34,380 nt of DNA, taken from positions 1 through 34,380 of the IMG/VR virus record IMGVR_UViG_3300027710_000078. One strand, written 5' to 3'. Shown here one piece after another: positions 4,968 to 13,831 of this stretch. The stretch is from a virus. The first letter of the stretch is position 1. Each line of letters begins with the position of its first letter. Under the pieces are notes generated by a model. It was not told where the DNA came from. It did no database searches and saw only the letters and a program-made list of their open reading frames with translations. The translations under genes and the position numbers were made by a program.

Positions 4968-5401
4968 AATACAAGCAGTTTGACCAACGGTTACATGATG
5001 CGTGTGATCCACCAGCCCGTAATGCAGTAGCGGGTTGGCTTAAAACGGTTCACCATGTTGATGCTGTGCCTAACCCTGATAAGTACGCTGTAGACCTTGT
5101 TTTTAGTAAAAATGGGCAGGAAATAGGGTTTGGGGAAGTAGAAGTACGGGATTGGGGCATGGATTTTTGCCCTTACGAAACCATCCATATTGCCCAGCGC
5201 AAAGAAAAGCTGTTTAGTCACCCTCGTACTACGATGTATGTAGTCACTCGAAACCTAACCCATGCTTACTGGATCAGGGCCAGCAAGATCAAAGAATGTC
5301 CGCTAATAGAAGTACCAAATAAAGCAGTAGCTAATGAGGAGTATTTCTACGATGTACCCACGCATATGTGGAAATTTGTAGATTTACGGGATGTGTTTTA
5401 G
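4964..5401 (+). CDS. Possible PD-(D/E)XK-like nuclease, 145 aa
   Basis: A 145-residue protein that begins with GTG, overlapping the previous stop (GTGA). The central part reads D-K-Y-A-V-D-L-V-F, a short turn, then F-G-E-V-E-V-R. An acidic residue followed by a strand and an E-x-E/K signature is the arrangement of PD-(D/E)XK nucleases, here with Glu where Lys is usual. It could be an endonuclease acting in replication or host DNA breakdown, or a non-catalytic relative. It is the last rightward gene, and its stop overlaps the endolysin stop on the other strand. Confidence 0.65.
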   Translation: MKYKQFDQRLHDACDPPARNAVAGWLKTVHHVDAVPNPDKYAVDLVFSKNGQEIGFGEVEVRDWGMDFCPYETIHIAQRKEKLFSHPRTTMYVVTRNLTHAYWIRASKIKECPLIEVPNKAVANEEYFYDVPTHMWKFVDLRDVF

Positions 5402-5412
5402 GTTAAAACATC
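5390..5412. terminator. Weak hairpin across convergent stop codons
   Basis: Around the overlapping stops of the rightward block and the endolysin gene, GATG..TTTTA can pair with TAAAACATC across a 3-base loop, with a two-base bulge. The A/T arms would give a T-rich tail in either direction. The position where two transcripts meet fits a shared terminator, but the stem is weak. Confidence 0.3.
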
Positions 5413-5985
5413 CAAAACTTTATTGATTTTGGCTATTCTGTCTGCCATTCCAATAGTCCCGCCATTAATGCGTTTTGACATGGTTTCAATATCCATTGCA
5501 TCGGCTAACAGATTTAACTGTTTACGATTCCAAAACCACCCCGCAGAAAGAGCCGCATAGCGGGGTTGTTCAACAAGTTGGGGGTTAGCTACCAAGTCCT
5601 CACCAATCGCCTCGCCAAACGCCTTGTAGTTGTCTTTGCCAGTCAATTGGATTAGTCCACGCCCGATGTATTTAGCACCATCACCATCTTCCGTATTACC
5701 CATCCTGCCTGAATACACTTTATTGGCGATCATTTCAGGCTGACGGGCAAACTTTTCAGCAATATCAGCATCAGGAAAGCGTGAAGGCCATGTAGCCATC
5801 AGCGCTTTAGCCGAATAATTCAGGTTTTCTTTTAGGAACTTAAACCCGCCTGATTCGTGCATACATTGACCGATAAAACAGGCTTGGCGTTTAGGAGTGT
5901 TGATTTCGTACTTTTCAAAAGTTTCTACTAAAGGCTCAAACCATTTGCCTTCAATGCCTAAAGCTAAAAGCTGAGATTCAATCAT
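5398..5985 (-). CDS. GH19-type endolysin
   Basis: A 195-residue endolysin of glycoside hydrolase family 19 (chitinase-like lysozyme), which cuts the glycan strands of peptidoglycan. Glu44 in HESGGF is the likely proton donor and Glu53 the second acidic residue. The motif GRGLIQLTG near residues 108-116 and the ending with RINGGTIGM are typical of phage members. There is no signal peptide, so it needs a holin. It is the last gene of the leftward late block, directly after the holin-like gene, which fits a lysis cassette. Start overlaps the previous stop. Confidence 0.93.
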   Translation of the reverse strand: MIESQLLALGIEGKWFEPLVETFEKYEINTPKRQACFIGQCMHESGGFKFLKENLNYSAKALMATWPSRFPDADIAEKFARQPEMIANKVYSGRMGNTEDGDGAKYIGRGLIQLTGKDNYKAFGEAIGEDLVANPQLVEQPRYAALSAGWFWNRKQLNLLADAMDIETMSKRINGGTIGMADRIAKINKVLDVLT

Positions 5986-6488
5986 TTTTTAAGCATCCCT
6001 TCAATTTCTTTAGTTTTGTCTTTGCTGCCTTGGCTTGATCCAAAGTAAAAAGATAAGACTTGACCTGCGCTACTGGTAATAAATCCAAGCGCAAAGATCA
6101 CCATTTGCTGTTGATCTACAGGTACATCTTTAAACATCAAAATACCAATAAAACTAAACGCTAAAGTTACCGTACCAAGCGCAAGCAGGGGGACTACCGA
6201 CTTATCCAGCTTAGTAGCGTGTTCGCTTGTGGCTACGGCTGCGTACGCTTGGCGGGCAGAATCACGGTCTTGAGCGTCTAATTTGGCGTATTCAAGGTCA
6301 AGTTCCTTCAGCTTCATTGCCATCTCAGGATTGCCAGTCAAAGCGGCTGTAACGCCTTCTATTGTGTCATCGGGTATGCCTAGCTTAGAAGCGATCCAGC
6401 CCACAGCAGCACCCCCAGCAGGGCCAGCAACAGCAGTAGCCAAGACAGGAGCAACACCTTTAAGTAGTCCAAGTAAAGTTTCCATCAT
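5982..6488 (-). CDS. Holin-like protein (GTA 3TM holin type)
   Basis: A 168-residue protein with a hydrophobic glycine/alanine-rich N-terminal segment (about residues 8-34), a charged middle (about 55-95, with DRDSARQAYA), two membrane helices (about 98-118 and 128-147), and the C-terminal YFGSSQGSKDK. This order matches the three-helix holin family known from gene transfer agents (PF11351-like). It would let the endolysin reach the cell wall. It lies immediately upstream of the endolysin, sharing four bases. A structural role has also been suggested for relatives, so the holin function is likely but not certain. Confidence 0.75.
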   Translation of the reverse strand: MMETLLGLLKGVAPVLATAVAGPAGGAAVGWIASKLGIPDDTIEGVTAALTGNPEMAMKLKELDLEYAKLDAQDRDSARQAYAAVATSEHATKLDKSVVPLLALGTVTLAFSFIGILMFKDVPVDQQQMVIFALGFITSSAGQVLSFYFGSSQGSKDKTKEIEGMLKK

Positions 6489-6940
6489 TTATCACCCCAA
6501 ACAATAGCCCACGCTATCCAACCTGCTACCAGTAAGCACATTAACTGCGCCCTACGAATATTCTTTAAATCACCGTCATATTTCTGTTTTTCTTCTTTTT
6601 CCAGCTTTTCTAGTTCGTTCTTTATCTTCAAGATTTCAGCCCATTCTTTCTCGCCTAGCGCAGTATTCTTGAATTGTCGCAAGAACTCTACCTTTAAGGA
6701 ATACTCCTCATGGCTAATAAGTTTGCGCTGACGGTATTCAGCTAAAGCCTTGTGTATTGCTAAACGCTGCTTTACTTGTGCTTCTTTTTTAGCCCGTAAT
6801 CTATCTTTGGCTAGTTGTGTTGCTACATCCGTTCCGTCTTTTTGGAACGCTTCTACTTGTTTAGTTAATGACTTGGCACTTTCCCTAGCTGAATCAAGGC
6901 TGTCTGTAAGGGTTTTGACATCCACATTATTTATCGCCAA
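6485..6940 (-). CDS. Coiled-coil protein with C-terminal membrane helix
   Basis: A protein of up to 151 residues: a long charged coiled coil (about 15-125, rich in Lys, Glu, Arg) and a C-terminal hydrophobic segment (QLMCLLVAGWIAWAIVW). Its place between two holin-like genes suggests a lysis or membrane-control role, perhaps a spanin-like or antiholin function, but no family was recognised. The start is uncertain: TTG at 6940 or GTG at 6925; neither has a clear Shine-Dalgarno, and the gene is probably coupled to the one before, whose stop is at 6927. Confidence 0.7.
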   Translation of the reverse strand: MAINNVDVKTLTDSLDSARESAKSLTKQVEAFQKDGTDVATQLAKDRLRAKKEAQVKQRLAIHKALAEYRQRKLISHEEYSLKVEFLRQFKNTALGEKEWAEILKIKNELEKLEKEEKQKYDGDLKNIRRAQLMCLLVAGWIAWAIVWGDK

Positions 6941-7157
6941 ATAAGTGGATTACCCAACCGAATACGGTGCTGATTCCAGCAACAATGGTCATGCCTACCC
7001 AAAAGCCGCCCCTAGACCGTTCTGCCATGCCTACCAGCTTCTTTAGGTCAGCATCCATGTTGTCTATTTTCTTTTCCATAGAATCAAACTTGCGTTCGTA
7101 ATCTTCGACCTTTTGCCAAAGTACGCCATATTTGACTGGGTCAATTTCAAACGCCAT
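6927..7157 (-). CDS. XhlA-like small membrane protein
   Basis: A 76-residue protein with an N-terminal heptad-like helix (about residues 12-45, ERKFDSMEKKIDNMDADLKK) followed by one membrane helix (about 52-72, GGFWVGMTIVAGISTVFGWV). This layout resembles XhlA-type proteins, small coiled-coil and membrane partners in phage lysis. ATG at 7157 is preferred; the TTG three codons upstream is possible but lies inside the end of the previous gene. It probably works with the holin-like protein at 5982. Confidence 0.7.
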   Translation of the reverse strand: MAFEIDPVKYGVLWQKVEDYERKFDSMEKKIDNMDADLKKLVGMAERSRGGFWVGMTIVAGISTVFGWVIHLFGDK

Positions 7158-7158
7158 A

Positions 7159-7416
7159 TTAACCAACTAACGCTTTTACTTCGTCTTGTGTAAGACCTAA
7201 TGCGGCTAGTTTAGCTAGTGCAGAAGCCTTTGTATCTTTAGCGGCTTGTGCTTTAGCGGCTACTGTAGCTTGTGTAGATTCCCATAAAGCATCAAGTTCG
7301 TCTTGAGTAGGTTTTGGTGAAGAATCTAGCCAATCCAAACCATCATAAGATTCGCCATTTAATGACCATTGTTTACCAGCATAATTTTGCGTAAGGATTT
7401 GAGAATAATCAATCAT
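7159..7416 (-). CDS. XkdW-like tail-fibre-associated protein
   Basis: An 85-residue protein with the segment YDGLDWLDSSPKPTQDELDALW (about residues 23-44), then an alanine-rich helix and the ending LAALGLTQDEVKALVG. Short proteins of this kind accompany tail fibre genes in many phages and resemble XkdW; they may help fibre assembly. It lies between a fibre-associated gene (stop overlap at 7413) and the lysis genes, so it marks the end of the tail block. Confidence 0.7.
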   Translation of the reverse strand: MIDYSQILTQNYAGKQWSLNGESYDGLDWLDSSPKPTQDELDALWESTQATVAAKAQAAKDTKASALAKLAALGLTQDEVKALVG

Positions 7417-7988
7417 CCTGCAATCTCCATTAGGGTTAGAGTTGAAATTACTCGGTAAGAACCAGCATCATTTCCATCTGTTACTTCTCTATTTACATAA
7501 AGAGAACCTGTGCCAGCACGACCATAAACAGCGTAAGTTGTGGCAGAAGTTGTGGCAGGGGAATCTAAATAAGTTGCTTGGTTGCAAGCCATTTCGTATT
7601 GGCTTCTAGTATTTGCAGAAGCAGTTGCAGAAATTCTGCTTCCTGAAGAATCGCCAAGTGAACCAGTTACAATCGAACCATTTTTATACAAAGCCAATCC
7701 GCCATCCACATTGCTACCAACATCAGAACCTAAATAAACAGTAAACATCACTAAAACTTTGTTTGCTGAATTTTTTGGTGTAATTGATGCTGAAAGACCT
7801 GATATGGAAGCAAAAGAAGTTCCACTTTGAACTGTTGTATCTGTTTTTACCACTTGCACCACTTGCAATACGCTACCAGCAGGAAGCGTTGAGTATGGTA
7901 CTTTTCCTGAAACTAATGCTGAAGTGCTTTGAATAGTTCCGTCAGGGAATGTTATGGCATCAGTTGTGCCGTTAATAATTGTGGACAT
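7413..7988 (-). CDS. Tail fibre-associated protein, paralogue A
   Basis: A 191-residue beta-rich protein. An N-terminal F-P-D-G-T-I-Q segment, typical of short phage fibres, is followed by GSVLQVVQVVKTD, SASITPKNSANKVLV, LDSPATTSATTY and the ending STLTLMEIAG. The last four blocks recur in the same order in the protein at 9445-10032, so the two are paralogues with different middle parts. Both may be alternate fibre tips or receptor-binding knobs. Its start overlaps the stop of the small gene before it by one base (TAATG). Confidence 0.8.
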   Translation of the reverse strand: MSTIINGTTDAITFPDGTIQSTSALVSGKVPYSTLPAGSVLQVVQVVKTDTTVQSGTSFASISGLSASITPKNSANKVLVMFTVYLGSDVGSNVDGGLALYKNGSIVTGSLGDSSGSRISATASANTRSQYEMACNQATYLDSPATTSATTYAVYGRAGTGSLYVNREVTDGNDAGSYRVISTLTLMEIAG

Positions 7989-8152
7989 TATGCTTCCTCT
8001 GCTGGTAATGGTGTATTGCCTTCAGCTACCCATTTTAGGTAGGCTTGGTAGTCTGTGTTGGCTGGGTCGTATGGAATAAAAGCGTTATCGCTTGTGCGAA
8101 TAACCTCGTTTGCCAATTCGTTTGTGTAAGGGTTCATAAATAATTTATACAT
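7988..8152 (-). CDS. Small tail-associated protein, 54 aa
   Basis: A 54-residue protein starting [12 protein letters not shown] and ending [17 protein letters not shown]. The ending is common in short proteins next to phage tail fibre genes. The frame is open to 8182, but the ATG at 8152 has GGAG at a good distance and comes just after the previous stop. It may help fibre folding or attachment. Function not established. Confidence 0.75.
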   Translation of the reverse strand: MYKLFMNPYTNELANEVIRTSDNAFIPYDPANTDYQAYLKWVAEGNTPLPAEEA

Positions 8153-8153
8153 T

Positions 8154-9191
8154 TTATAACTCCGCACTTGCAATCCAAGCAATAGTATTAGACGAACTTC
8201 CTAATTGCTTTGTTGCGTTGGTATTGTCAAAATATAAGAAACCAGTAGTTGATGGAAACGCACCTTGTGTACCACCTGCTGTTTGTGGGTAAAGTGTCAT
8301 TGTTGGAGTTGTTCTTTTTTGAACTAAAAATGACGGATTTGCATTTCCGTTAGTCAATCCTGTATTAGTGTATGCGGCAATCGTCCATGTATAGCTAGGC
8401 TCATAATAGCGTTGGCAAAGTTGCAATTCTGTTGTGTACTGTCTGTATTCAAATGAAGTAGCTTGTGTGCCTACCTCTAGCTGAACTCCAGTAATGTAGA
8501 AAGTTGCTCCGTTTGTACCAACTACGGATGTTGCGCCTGTGGCTGAAAAGTATGTTGCAGATGCCCATGCGCCAGCAGTTCCGCTATATGTTGAACCTAC
8601 ACCAAGCCCCCAATAAATCTTAATACCTGTTGTGTTGTTAGTTGTCCATGTTCCGCTAGTATCGCCAGCAACAGTAATAGTTTTTTGTTCCCAAGTATTA
8701 GCGGCTGAAATTGTATAAGTAAACGGATAACTTCTGCTTTGAGCATCATTTAAAAACGATGCGCCAAAAGTGCCTGTTAATGAACTCCGCACCCAAAAAG
8801 ATAAAGTAACCGTTTTAGCATTAGCAGTACCCCAACCTAAATCGGCAGTATTAAAACCTTCAATAGATTGACCTAGAATAAATAAATCAGCAGAACCTAT
8901 AGAATAAGCAGATGATGATGTTGCACCAAGATAGTTAGTAAACCCTGCTGGCGGTGTTACAGAACCAGCGTTTTGCTGAACCGTAAACTTAGATGCAGCA
9001 GAGCCATATCCATACCATCTATCTACAGTATATTGAACTGCGCCAGTATTATTCATCGTAACACTAGCACCAGCGTTTCTTTGGTCAATAACCATCGCAC
9101 CGTTGATGATGCGATTCCGCATGACTGAACTAATGGGTGCTAGAACTCCACCGCTTGCATCGTTTATTCGGTTTACTTGTAACTGGCTCAT
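8154..9191 (-). CDS. Tail fibre or spike protein
   Basis: A 345-residue beta-rich protein. Residues 1-12 ([12 protein letters not shown]) look like a virion-attachment tail, then [18 protein letters not shown] and VDRWYGYG introduce a jelly-roll-like domain with [11 protein letters not shown] and [15 protein letters not shown]. This pattern is widespread in phage and prophage tail proteins and resembles carbohydrate-binding modules, so binding to surface sugars is likely. The C-terminal 90 residues are a separate, more variable domain. It overlaps its neighbours by a few bases on both sides. Confidence 0.8.
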   Translation of the reverse strand: MSQLQVNRINDASGGVLAPISSVMRNRIINGAMVIDQRNAGASVTMNNTGAVQYTVDRWYGYGSAASKFTVQQNAGSVTPPAGFTNYLGATSSSAYSIGSADLFILGQSIEGFNTADLGWGTANAKTVTLSFWVRSSLTGTFGASFLNDAQSRSYPFTYTISAANTWEQKTITVAGDTSGTWTTNNTTGIKIYWGLGVGSTYSGTAGAWASATYFSATGATSVVGTNGATFYITGVQLEVGTQATSFEYRQYTTELQLCQRYYEPSYTWTIAAYTNTGLTNGNANPSFLVQKRTTPTMTLYPQTAGGTQGAFPSTTGFLYFDNTNATKQLGSSSNTIAWIASAEL

Positions 9192-9448
9192 ACCGTTCCT
9201 TTCGGATACTTATCTTTTACTGCTTGAATTTGTGCTTTCCATGCGTCTAAACCGTCATGAAAGATGGTGTCAAACTGGTCTGCAAATGATGGGTATTCGG
9301 CTTGTCGTTTGTCTTTATAGGCATTGGCATCAATATAAGCCTGTAACGCAGCTTGGTCGTATGTGACTTCGTTACCATTAGCATCGTAAGCAACATCGCC
9401 ATTAGTTGTGACAATATTTGGATATAGTGTTCTTAATGCATCACTCAT
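9188..9448 (-). CDS. Conserved tail-fibre-associated protein, 86 aa
   Basis: An 86-residue protein with a conserved core of AEYPSFADQFDTIFHDGLDAW and a basic end KYPKGTV. Proteins with this core lie beside fibre genes in many phages, including marine ones, and probably aid fibre assembly; the exact role is unknown. Its start and stop overlap the adjoining genes by four bases each, so it is coupled to both fibre genes. Confidence 0.75.
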   Translation of the reverse strand: MSDALRTLYPNIVTTNGDVAYDANGNEVTYDQAALQAYIDANAYKDKRQAEYPSFADQFDTIFHDGLDAWKAQIQAVKDKYPKGTV

Positions 9449-10032
9449 GCCGCAATCTCCATTAAAGTAATTGTTGATGCAAACCTACCAACACCACCAT
9501 TGTCACCATCAGATTGGCTTCTATTAAAATAAAATGTTCCGCTTTCAATGCGGAATTGCAATTTATAAGTAGTAGAAGAAGTTGTAGCTGGCGAGTCTAA
9601 AAAATTAATTGATATACATTCAGATTGACCCGAATCAAGTTGGTAAGCATTTGTTGTTGCTGGTGACCTACTGCCTGCCGCATCTCCAACATCAATAGCC
9701 GTGCTTCCTCTTATTAACCTAATTATTGAACCACTAACACTAGCTTGACCGCTACAAGTAGCTGATGCCAATACAAGTATTTTGCTCGAAGAACTTGTAG
9801 GTGTAATACTTGCTGACATACCAGTAATATCGGTAAAAGCCCCAGTTGCAGAAGAAGTAAATGCATCTGTTTTTGTCACGCTAACCACTTGCAAAACGCT
9901 ACCAGCAGGTCTATTGCCTGTGGTGATAATAGTTCCGCTTACAGCAGGTAATGTCTGCGTAAAGTTACTAGCAGTTGCTGGCTCTTGGATGGTGATTTGT
10001 CCACCACCGCTGGATTGTAAAACTAGGCTCAT
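9445..10032 (-). CDS. Tail fibre-associated protein, paralogue B
   Basis: A 195-residue beta-rich protein starting MSLVLQSSGGGQITIQEP, then the blocks GSVLQVVSVTKTD, SASITPTSSSSKILV, LDSPATTSSTTY and STITLMEIAA shared with the protein at 7413-7988. The N-terminal 40 residues differ from that paralogue, which suggests attachment to another partner. ATG at 10032 is chosen because it overlaps the previous stop (ATGA); an ATG four codons earlier is less likely. Its middle differs strongly from the paralogue, as expected for a part under host-range selection. Confidence 0.8.
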   Translation of the reverse strand: MSLVLQSSGGGQITIQEPATASNFTQTLPAVSGTIITTGNRPAGSVLQVVSVTKTDAFTSSATGAFTDITGMSASITPTSSSSKILVLASATCSGQASVSGSIIRLIRGSTAIDVGDAAGSRSPATTNAYQLDSGQSECISINFLDSPATTSSTTYKLQFRIESGTFYFNRSQSDGDNGGVGRFASTITLMEIAA

Positions 10033-10604
10033 AATATGACCCACCTTTGTGTTGAAGGAATTGTTACCGTTACCCCTGAGTTTACTGTAATTGGGCCTAC
10101 CGATTCAGCATTTTTTCCAGTAGAAAGCGTGTAATTTGTTGTTACCGTTACACCGTTTTCAACGAAAACTTCGTCACCGCCACCACCAGTAGCACCACCG
10201 CCTAATTGACCCCATGCACCGCCTTGGTAGCCTTCAAATTGTGAAGTGTCTGTGTTGTAGCGGATTTCACCGTTTACTGGGCTTACTGGTCGTTGTGCTG
10301 TAGTTCCTTTTGGAATCAGCATAAAGCCTGTACCTGTAAATACAGGGTTTACAAAAGCAGTAGTAAATTGGGTGTATTCAACAGCATCACCAGCTACCGA
10401 ACCTGCAACTAAATTAACCGCTTTATGGGTATTTAAGTCTAAATTACCCGTCATTGGGGTTTGGCCGTCTGCCGCTACTGAATCAGTAAGAGCAGCAGCC
10501 AAGTCATTCATGGTGTTATTTGCCCATGATGAACTAATCGTAGTTTGGGTTACTACTGGATTACCTGCAGGGAGCGAATAAACTCCCGATCCGTTTCTTG
10601 ACAT
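10029..10604 (-). CDS. Tail fibre-like protein with shared C-terminal module
   Basis: A 191-residue protein starting MSRNGSGVYSLPAGNPVV, a common beginning of phage fibre proteins. A glycine-rich linker (GGGATGGGGDE) separates it from the C-terminal module SVGPITVNSGVTVTIP and the ending RWVIL. Almost the same module ends the large tail fibre at 23216-25453, 13 kb away. The N-terminus probably docks on the virion and the module may be a trimerising or binding tip. AAAGGGA precedes the ATG, so translation can start independently here. Confidence 0.8.
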   Translation of the reverse strand: MSRNGSGVYSLPAGNPVVTQTTISSSWANNTMNDLAAALTDSVAADGQTPMTGNLDLNTHKAVNLVAGSVAGDAVEYTQFTTAFVNPVFTGTGFMLIPKGTTAQRPVSPVNGEIRYNTDTSQFEGYQGGAWGQLGGGATGGGGDEVFVENGVTVTTNYTLSTGKNAESVGPITVNSGVTVTIPSTQRWVIL

Positions 10605-12400
10605 TATTTTTTCCCTTTTCTTAATTCTTCTGCCAGTTTTTCAGGCGTGAAATTAATGGCTTCCTGCACTTGTTTGCTTAATTTCTTCTTTTCTAACGCT
10701 TCTGATCCTACTTCAACCATTGGGCCTGCAAGCGGCATTTTATTCAATAATTTGTTCAAAACTTTATCGACTGCGCTTGAAGTATTAGAAGTGTTTGTGC
10801 CTCTAACTGGTGAATTAATAGCAATTACAGTATCTCGTAAGTTTCTAATTTCTTGTGCGCCAGCTTTTCCAAGTAAATAATCTAATTTGCCTGATTTATC
10901 AAGGTTTTTAACTATTACATCGAATTGTTTAGGATTAAAGGTGCGCTGACCTAAAGAATCGGTTTCAATGTTGCTGGTAATTGCATTTCTAAGGTTTTCA
11001 ATAGTTTGCCCTTTAAGTTCTGCCCAAGCCTGCTGACCTTTTTCGGTCTTTTTAAGGGTATACCCTAAAGATTTTAAGCTATCTAAATCAGCTTGCATTA
11101 CAGACTTGTCAAACACCTTTTCCAAAGCAACAACTCTGTCGTTAGAATTTGGTTTTTTGCTCAACAAATCATCAATTAAACCAATGTTTTCAAACTCATT
11201 GGCAAATTTAGTTCTCAACCTTCTTGCTTCTTTAAATAGATCGCCACCAGCGTTTTGTGTAGCCGTATCAATCATTGTTTTAATATCGCCACCAAACGCC
11301 ATGTTGCTAGGAGTATCGCCTGATAGCCTATTGACCATTTTGCGCACTTCTTCTACTTCATTTAAAGTCATTTCACCGTTTTTGGCTAGTTGATTTAACT
11401 TTATTTTTGCGGCATTTATAACTGGAGCATTAGTGGCTTCAGCTTCCATAGTGTCAAGTTGGTTAATAATTCCTTGAACATTAACTTTTTGCTGACCTTC
11501 TTCCGATGCTCTAGCAGTTGTGTAAGCACTTTTGTAAGCATTTTTAGCTTTATTGGCAGATTCTCTTAAAGCGGCATCTACAACTTCACCAGTAGGTCTA
11601 AAATAGAATGGATTAGCTACTTTTGCGCCTGTAGCATCTACATAAGCATCTAAGTTTTGACCAATTTGCGTATTTCTTAGTTCTTGAGCGGCAATTAACG
11701 GTCTACCCACATCTTCAGGGTAAGTTTTCATTGTTTCAACTTCAAACTGTTGTTGCCCTAAATCACGGGTTGCTTGACCTTTGCTGAGTTTAATAGGCAC
11801 TCGTAGTTGTTCTGCCATTTGCGCTCTTACAACTGCATTTGGCACTTCTGCTGCGCCTGCGCCCGACATGGTAGACATTGGCGGTTCAGGCTGACGCAGA
11901 ACTTGTGCAATGCGTGGGCCAACATCTTGTACTGTTTGTGCTGCTTGTCTTACCTGAGTAGGAGTTCCACCTGCTGCCCTTGCATAGCTTGGCAACATAC
12001 CAACGCTAGGAATAACAGGGGGTAATTTACTGGCTTCAAACACATTACCCATACTTTGAAGTATGTCTTGGCTTACAGGGCTTGTAGGCTGGTATTGAAA
12101 GCGTTGTGCAAATTCAGGGCTATCAACACGCTTACTAGTGCCTTGCCGTATGTTTTCTATAGCACCCGCACCTACCCCTAAAAATGGTGCGGCTGCGCCT
12201 GTAACGATAGCTGCTGGCACTTCGTATACAGCCTTTACCCGATCCATCATGGTACGGGGCGGTTCTTGTACTACAGGTGGGTTTGGAACTGAACCAACTA
12301 CGGTAGGAACATCGCTGGTAATGATGTTGCCTTGATCTATAACAAAGCCAGCGGGTAAACCGCTTTTTTCTTCAAGTACAAATCCTTTTGGAAGTGCCAT
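10604..12400 (-). CDS. Probable internal virion or ejection protein, 598 aa
   Basis: A 598-residue protein that begins with a duplicated motif (ALPKGFVLEEKSGLPAGFVID), followed by a proline-rich region, a hydrophobic glycine/alanine segment (about 58-80), and a long helical, charged C-terminal part. This resembles proteins packed in podovirus capsids that travel with the DNA into the cell. Its position between connector/tail and fibre genes fits. No enzymatic motif was seen. It starts one base into the previous stop (TAATG). The family is not certain. Confidence 0.6.
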   Translation of the reverse strand: MALPKGFVLEEKSGLPAGFVIDQGNIITSDVPTVVGSVPNPPVVQEPPRTMMDRVKAVYEVPAAIVTGAAAPFLGVGAGAIENIRQGTSKRVDSPEFAQRFQYQPTSPVSQDILQSMGNVFEASKLPPVIPSVGMLPSYARAAGGTPTQVRQAAQTVQDVGPRIAQVLRQPEPPMSTMSGAGAAEVPNAVVRAQMAEQLRVPIKLSKGQATRDLGQQQFEVETMKTYPEDVGRPLIAAQELRNTQIGQNLDAYVDATGAKVANPFYFRPTGEVVDAALRESANKAKNAYKSAYTTARASEEGQQKVNVQGIINQLDTMEAEATNAPVINAAKIKLNQLAKNGEMTLNEVEEVRKMVNRLSGDTPSNMAFGGDIKTMIDTATQNAGGDLFKEARRLRTKFANEFENIGLIDDLLSKKPNSNDRVVALEKVFDKSVMQADLDSLKSLGYTLKKTEKGQQAWAELKGQTIENLRNAITSNIETDSLGQRTFNPKQFDVIVKNLDKSGKLDYLLGKAGAQEIRNLRDTVIAINSPVRGTNTSNTSSAVDKVLNKLLNKMPLAGPMVEVGSEALEKKKLSKQVQEAINFTPEKLAEELRKGKK

Positions 12401-13830
12401 TACTTATTCCCCGCTGGTTTCCAATTAATGCCGCCATCCGTAGATACAATCCGCTGACCCGTTGTTGGGTTGGTAGCGTACATTGGTGCGCCAACAGATA
12501 CTTTGCCAGCTGATCTAACAGCTTCAGTTTTAGCTTCACCTTGCGTTTTTGTGCTGATGCTATCCCAATCACCTTCAGGATAATATTTTTTCTGCAAATC
12601 AATCATTTGATTAATTGTTGCTAAACGAGAAGGAACAGGAATATTTGGATTGCCTAAATCACCAGCCAGTTTTTGGTACAAAATAACATCCATTACACCT
12701 TGTGGGCCTTCAAACCTTGGCTGCTTCATTGTCAAAGCACCTGACAATAGATTTAATTGTGCATCAGCTTTAGATGCTTCTCCACCGCCACCAAAGAACT
12801 CCCTTGTACCAGTCACAATATTAGACAATCTGCCTGAACTTGGTGCTTCTGAACTTAACAAAGTTGAAGCAGATTTCATCAAATCAAAACTGTCTTTGGC
12901 GTTTCGTTGATTTTTAACCAATTCATCGCTAAATTTAGCTGCTGCTTCTTGGTTAGCTTTTGGTGACAAAGCAGGGTTGTATTGGTATTGCAACTGTACG
13001 GCAGGTGCAAATTTGTCTTTCGGTGCTTGTGAAGGCGCATTGGCGGCTGGAACGGTAGGAGCATTACCCATTGGCATACCGCCAGCAACAGGAACATTGC
13101 TTACAGGCATTGGTGCGCCAGCAGGAGCGTTCATTGGTGCGCCCGCAGGCATTCCACCACCAGCACCCATACCTGTGTTGTAGTAAAGGTTTGCTCTTGA
13201 AATAGCTTGATCGCCAGCTTTTAAGTTTAGGCTTGCTCTTTCGTAAGCAGACATTTCAGGCTTAACACCGCCAACTTGGAAAGTGCTAATTGGGTCAGGT
13301 GAATTAACATCAATAACACCTTCACGAGTTTTACCTGTTTTCTCATCGGTAAAGCTGGCTTTTTCCCATTTAGGCCCTTGCGTTAAATTCTTTATGCCAA
13401 CAGCTTGCAATGCAGGGTTAGATGCACTTGCAGCAAACAGATTAGCAGCTTGACGATCAGGCATATTAGACATTAATGGTGCGCCTGTAGGGGTAGGCCC
13501 TGCCATTTCGGTTTGTTTAGGATTAATTAAGTCTTGATATTGGCTTAACTCATCACCGTAACGCTTACGCAATGCAGCGGCTAAATCTAATGCTTTTTTA
13601 TCGCCTTGTTCAGCAAGGTCTTTACCTACATAAATATTGGCTAATCTAGCAAGGTTTTGAGTAAATGCAGGGGGGACATATCGACCACTAATCATTTGAC
13701 CTTGTGGCATCTGTTGGCCTTGTGCCATTAGCATTTGCGCCATTTGTTGCTGGCGGTTTAATTGCTGTTGCTGACCTAATATTTCAGGTGGTAAGTTGCC
13801 GCCTAGATTGATTGTTGGTATCGTAGCCAT
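12400..13830 (-). CDS. Probable internal virion protein, 476 aa
   Basis: A 476-residue protein starting MATIPTINLGGNLPPEI, then a Gln/Met-rich stretch (about 20-48), a helical region, and a long Pro/Gly/Ala/Met-rich linker (about 215-265). The ending GQRIVSTDGGINWKPAG is a small beta unit. The frame is open to 13878, but ATG at 13830 lies two bases after the previous stop and is preferred. The low-complexity linkers and the location suggest a virion protein involved in DNA ejection. No family was recognised with certainty. Confidence 0.65.
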   Translation of the reverse strand: MATIPTINLGGNLPPEILGQQQQLNRQQQMAQMLMAQGQQMPQGQMISGRYVPPAFTQNLARLANIYVGKDLAEQGDKKALDLAAALRKRYGDELSQYQDLINPKQTEMAGPTPTGAPLMSNMPDRQAANLFAASASNPALQAVGIKNLTQGPKWEKASFTDEKTGKTREGVIDVNSPDPISTFQVGGVKPEMSAYERASLNLKAGDQAISRANLYYNTGMGAGGGMPAGAPMNAPAGAPMPVSNVPVAGGMPMGNAPTVPAANAPSQAPKDKFAPAVQLQYQYNPALSPKANQEAAAKFSDELVKNQRNAKDSFDLMKSASTLLSSEAPSSGRLSNIVTGTREFFGGGGEASKADAQLNLLSGALTMKQPRFEGPQGVMDVILYQKLAGDLGNPNIPVPSRLATINQMIDLQKKYYPEGDWDSISTKTQGEAKTEAVRSAGKVSVGAPMYATNPTTGQRIVSTDGGINWKPAGNK

Positions 13831-13831
13831 A

